From Siphonodentalium dalli (lineage: Eukaryota; Mollusca; Scaphopoda; Gadilida; Siphonodentaliidae), in assembly GCA_032622095.1 (NCBI GenBank), contig CP136063.1, positions 86,467,980 through 86,531,979 of the forward strand: a DNA stretch of 64,000 nt. Reading direction: 5' to 3'. The position numbers and the translations under genes were made by a program. Below, in pieces: positions 25,541-64,000 of this stretch; positions within the stretch are counted from its first letter, which is position 1; the number at the start of each line of letters is the position of its first letter. Under the pieces are notes generated by a model. The model saw only the letters and a list, made by a program, of their open reading frames with translations. It ran no database searches and was not told where the DNA came from.

Positions 25541-25649
25541 AGTGAGAGCTTTCCGATTAATGGCAACAAGCCATATTTCCGACTAAATCCTGAAAAATTA
25601 CACATAATTCTTCTGTGATTAAGGAGTCGATTATTTAGGGCATTACGGT
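25541..25649. mobile_element. Half copy of the TA foldback element
   Basis: Matches the right half of the 22.85-kb element, from the central gctttccgatta to gattatttagggcattac. The left half is missing. Confidence 0.7.
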
Positions 25650-25808
25650 AAGAGAGACATAATCAGATAAAGCTTTCATTGCATGAATTTATTCATGATG
25701 AAAAATAAATTGATGAAGAGAACGCATAAACACTAAATACAATTCATATGAGAAAGATCAACTTCCTTCCAATGAATAACATATAAAACCTGAAAACCAT
25801 ATGAACTA

Positions 25809-26046
25809 TTAACCCTTTCATGACCGAGCCCGCTGTGCAGCATTAAAGATCCTGTGCCAGTGCATTCACTTATATAGGTGAGTCGCCCATAGGGAGCCTC
25901 GCATATATAAGAGAATACACTGGCTTACAAGGTCAAGATAAATATTGTTAGGCCAATACATTCTCTTAAATAGGCAAGGCTCACGTATATAAGAGAATGA
26001 ACTGAAAGAGGGTTTTTGCAAAATGCTCCAGTCATGAAAGGGTTAA
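25809..26046. mobile_element. Family C foldback element
   Basis: TTAA-ccctttcatgaccgagcc ... gtcatgaaaggg-TTAA. Complete element with slightly eroded hairpins. Confidence 0.87.
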
Positions 26047-27165
26047 CCATCTAATCACAGATGGTCTACAAAGAAAAAGAAGAACCGAAAAATGAGGTGA
26101 ACAGTGACATAAGTGAATGGGTAACGGATGCATGGCGCCATGTTTGACTTTACAATTGCTTTTACAATATGTCTTTTTTTTTTTCCTTGGCTATTCCAAC
26201 ATACCATGGGGTGAATAGGGAGAGCCATTAACTTTGGCTTGCTGTCTCCATTGTACATTGAATAGGGGATAATAGTGACAATTGCTGTTTTAAGAATTGT
26301 ATTTAAAGAAACTTTAATCCGTAACAAATGTTCAGATAATAAGTTCAACAAATGACTATAGTCATTTCTTGAACTTATTATCTAAACATTTCCACCAATG
26401 AAAATGAAGTCTTCTGCACTTATCTTTTCATCTGGTTGACGTCTGCTCATATATCCTGAACATCCCTCAAAATGAATAATGGTATACGAAAGCTATACGA
26501 AAGCTAACTTTAGTGACGAGCCGTTGACAAGTCGTTGTCAAACTTGACCAATAACATCATCACATGATTTTGAAAAGTAGGTTACCAATTTTAAATATAA
26601 GCACTGAGATTTTACCCATCAGTGTTCAGTTGACTGAGTCCTCCTATGAGTACTGCCCTGGATTTGACTTACTGACCCAGAATAGCCTGAGAATGCCAGC
26701 ATCAGCTGACTGATCTTGAAGCGAAGCTATGTTCAGAAAATAAACGAAGTTACCACAGATCTCTACGGTTCCATGAGTTGTCGTCACCCAAAAAAGTACA
26801 CAATGTGAAGCACAGACAGAATTCGGTATCTCCAACGTACGGAGTTCTGTCACACCATTTAGCATCAAATGGGTTAAGCTAATAGAGCAATGGAACGCAA
26901 GTACATTGCTTGACAAACTTATGTTGTCGGATTGGCTGTCGTGCTTTGAACAACCATACTGATAGATGGTAAACATTTAGTAAAGGTCCTCATAAAAATT
27001 TGACCTGCTGGATGCCTTTTAGGGCAGACTGAAAATAAAAATAAAAATGATCCTGCCGCTTGGCTTCACAATGCAATGTCAACAAATCTCTGGCCATAAA
27101 TCTAGCTAGACACATTTTAACTTGTATATGATATTTCCCTTTATAATTTTATGGAACACCATTTC
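26047..27165. other. Helicase 3' flank / probable 3' UTR side
   Basis: Sequence downstream of the helicase stop on the minus strand. A hairpin at ~26325-26390 (gttcagataataagttcaa / complement) is shared with 52425-52485. I saw no canonical AATAAA for the minus strand close to the stop, so the 3' end of the transcript cannot be placed. The 110-codon minus ORF at 26644-26976 resembles nothing I recognise. Confidence 0.45.

Positions 27166-64000
<36,835 letters not shown>

Noticed and set aside
26644-26976. 110-codon minus ORF downstream of BLM
   Set aside because: No recognisable similarity, no splice or start support; probably chance.

Overview
The window is animal nuclear DNA: AT-rich, intron-rich and full of short palindromic DNA transposons. 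The repeat style (TTAA/TA foldback elements, elements with internal tandem satellites, GGAC tails) suggests a lophotrochozoan such as a mollusc. That is an inference; no species is identified. Two genes are clear.

(1) A Bloom-syndrome-type RecQ helicase (BLM) lies on the minus strand from 27166 to beyond 64000. I traced 16 coding exons from splice signals. The joined frame is open for 858 codons and phase-consistent at every junction. It covers an acidic segment, the complete helicase core (Walker A, DEAH, arginine-finger motif), four zinc cysteines, the RQC winged helix, an HRDC domain, an RGG-rich segment and a basic C-terminus. The N-terminal exons lie past 64000. (2) A secreted or Golgi-type PC-esterase (SGNH/GDSL fold) with a signal anchor lies on the plus strand, in two visible exons (16616-17322 and 20427-20995). 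The two genes converge.

Layout: 1-2541 is an 18-bp satellite. 2.5-16 kb holds no recognisable gene, only decayed non-LTR retrotransposon pieces and foldback elements. 16-21 kb is the esterase, flanked and interrupted by foldback elements. 21-27 kb is repeat-rich intergenic DNA. 27-64 kb is the helicase gene, whose introns are largely built of transposons.

I name the dispersed families A (TA-flanked, ~480 bp), B (nested palindrome, 116-430 bp), C (TTAA-flanked piggyBac-like foldback, ~260 bp), D (TTAA foldback with other ends) and E (~480 bp). Also present are a pogo-like element with a broken transposase, a hAT-like element with an 8-bp target duplication, and a Harbinger-like element.

The most striking features are interactions between repeats and gene structure. 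A 46-bp minisatellite of about 24 units has copied the exon 13/intron 13 boundary, with its 5' splice site. Family B copies sit 20-105 bp upstream of six helicase 3' splice sites. Transposons lie within a few bases of the exon 9 and exon 12 donors. Exon 7 has a partial tandem duplicate. A family C element sits exactly on the esterase stop codon, and a second element nested in it supplies poly(A) signals. Two different elements have inserted into the same internal TTAA of family C. I found no tRNA, rRNA or CRISPR array, and no convincing undescribed protein system.
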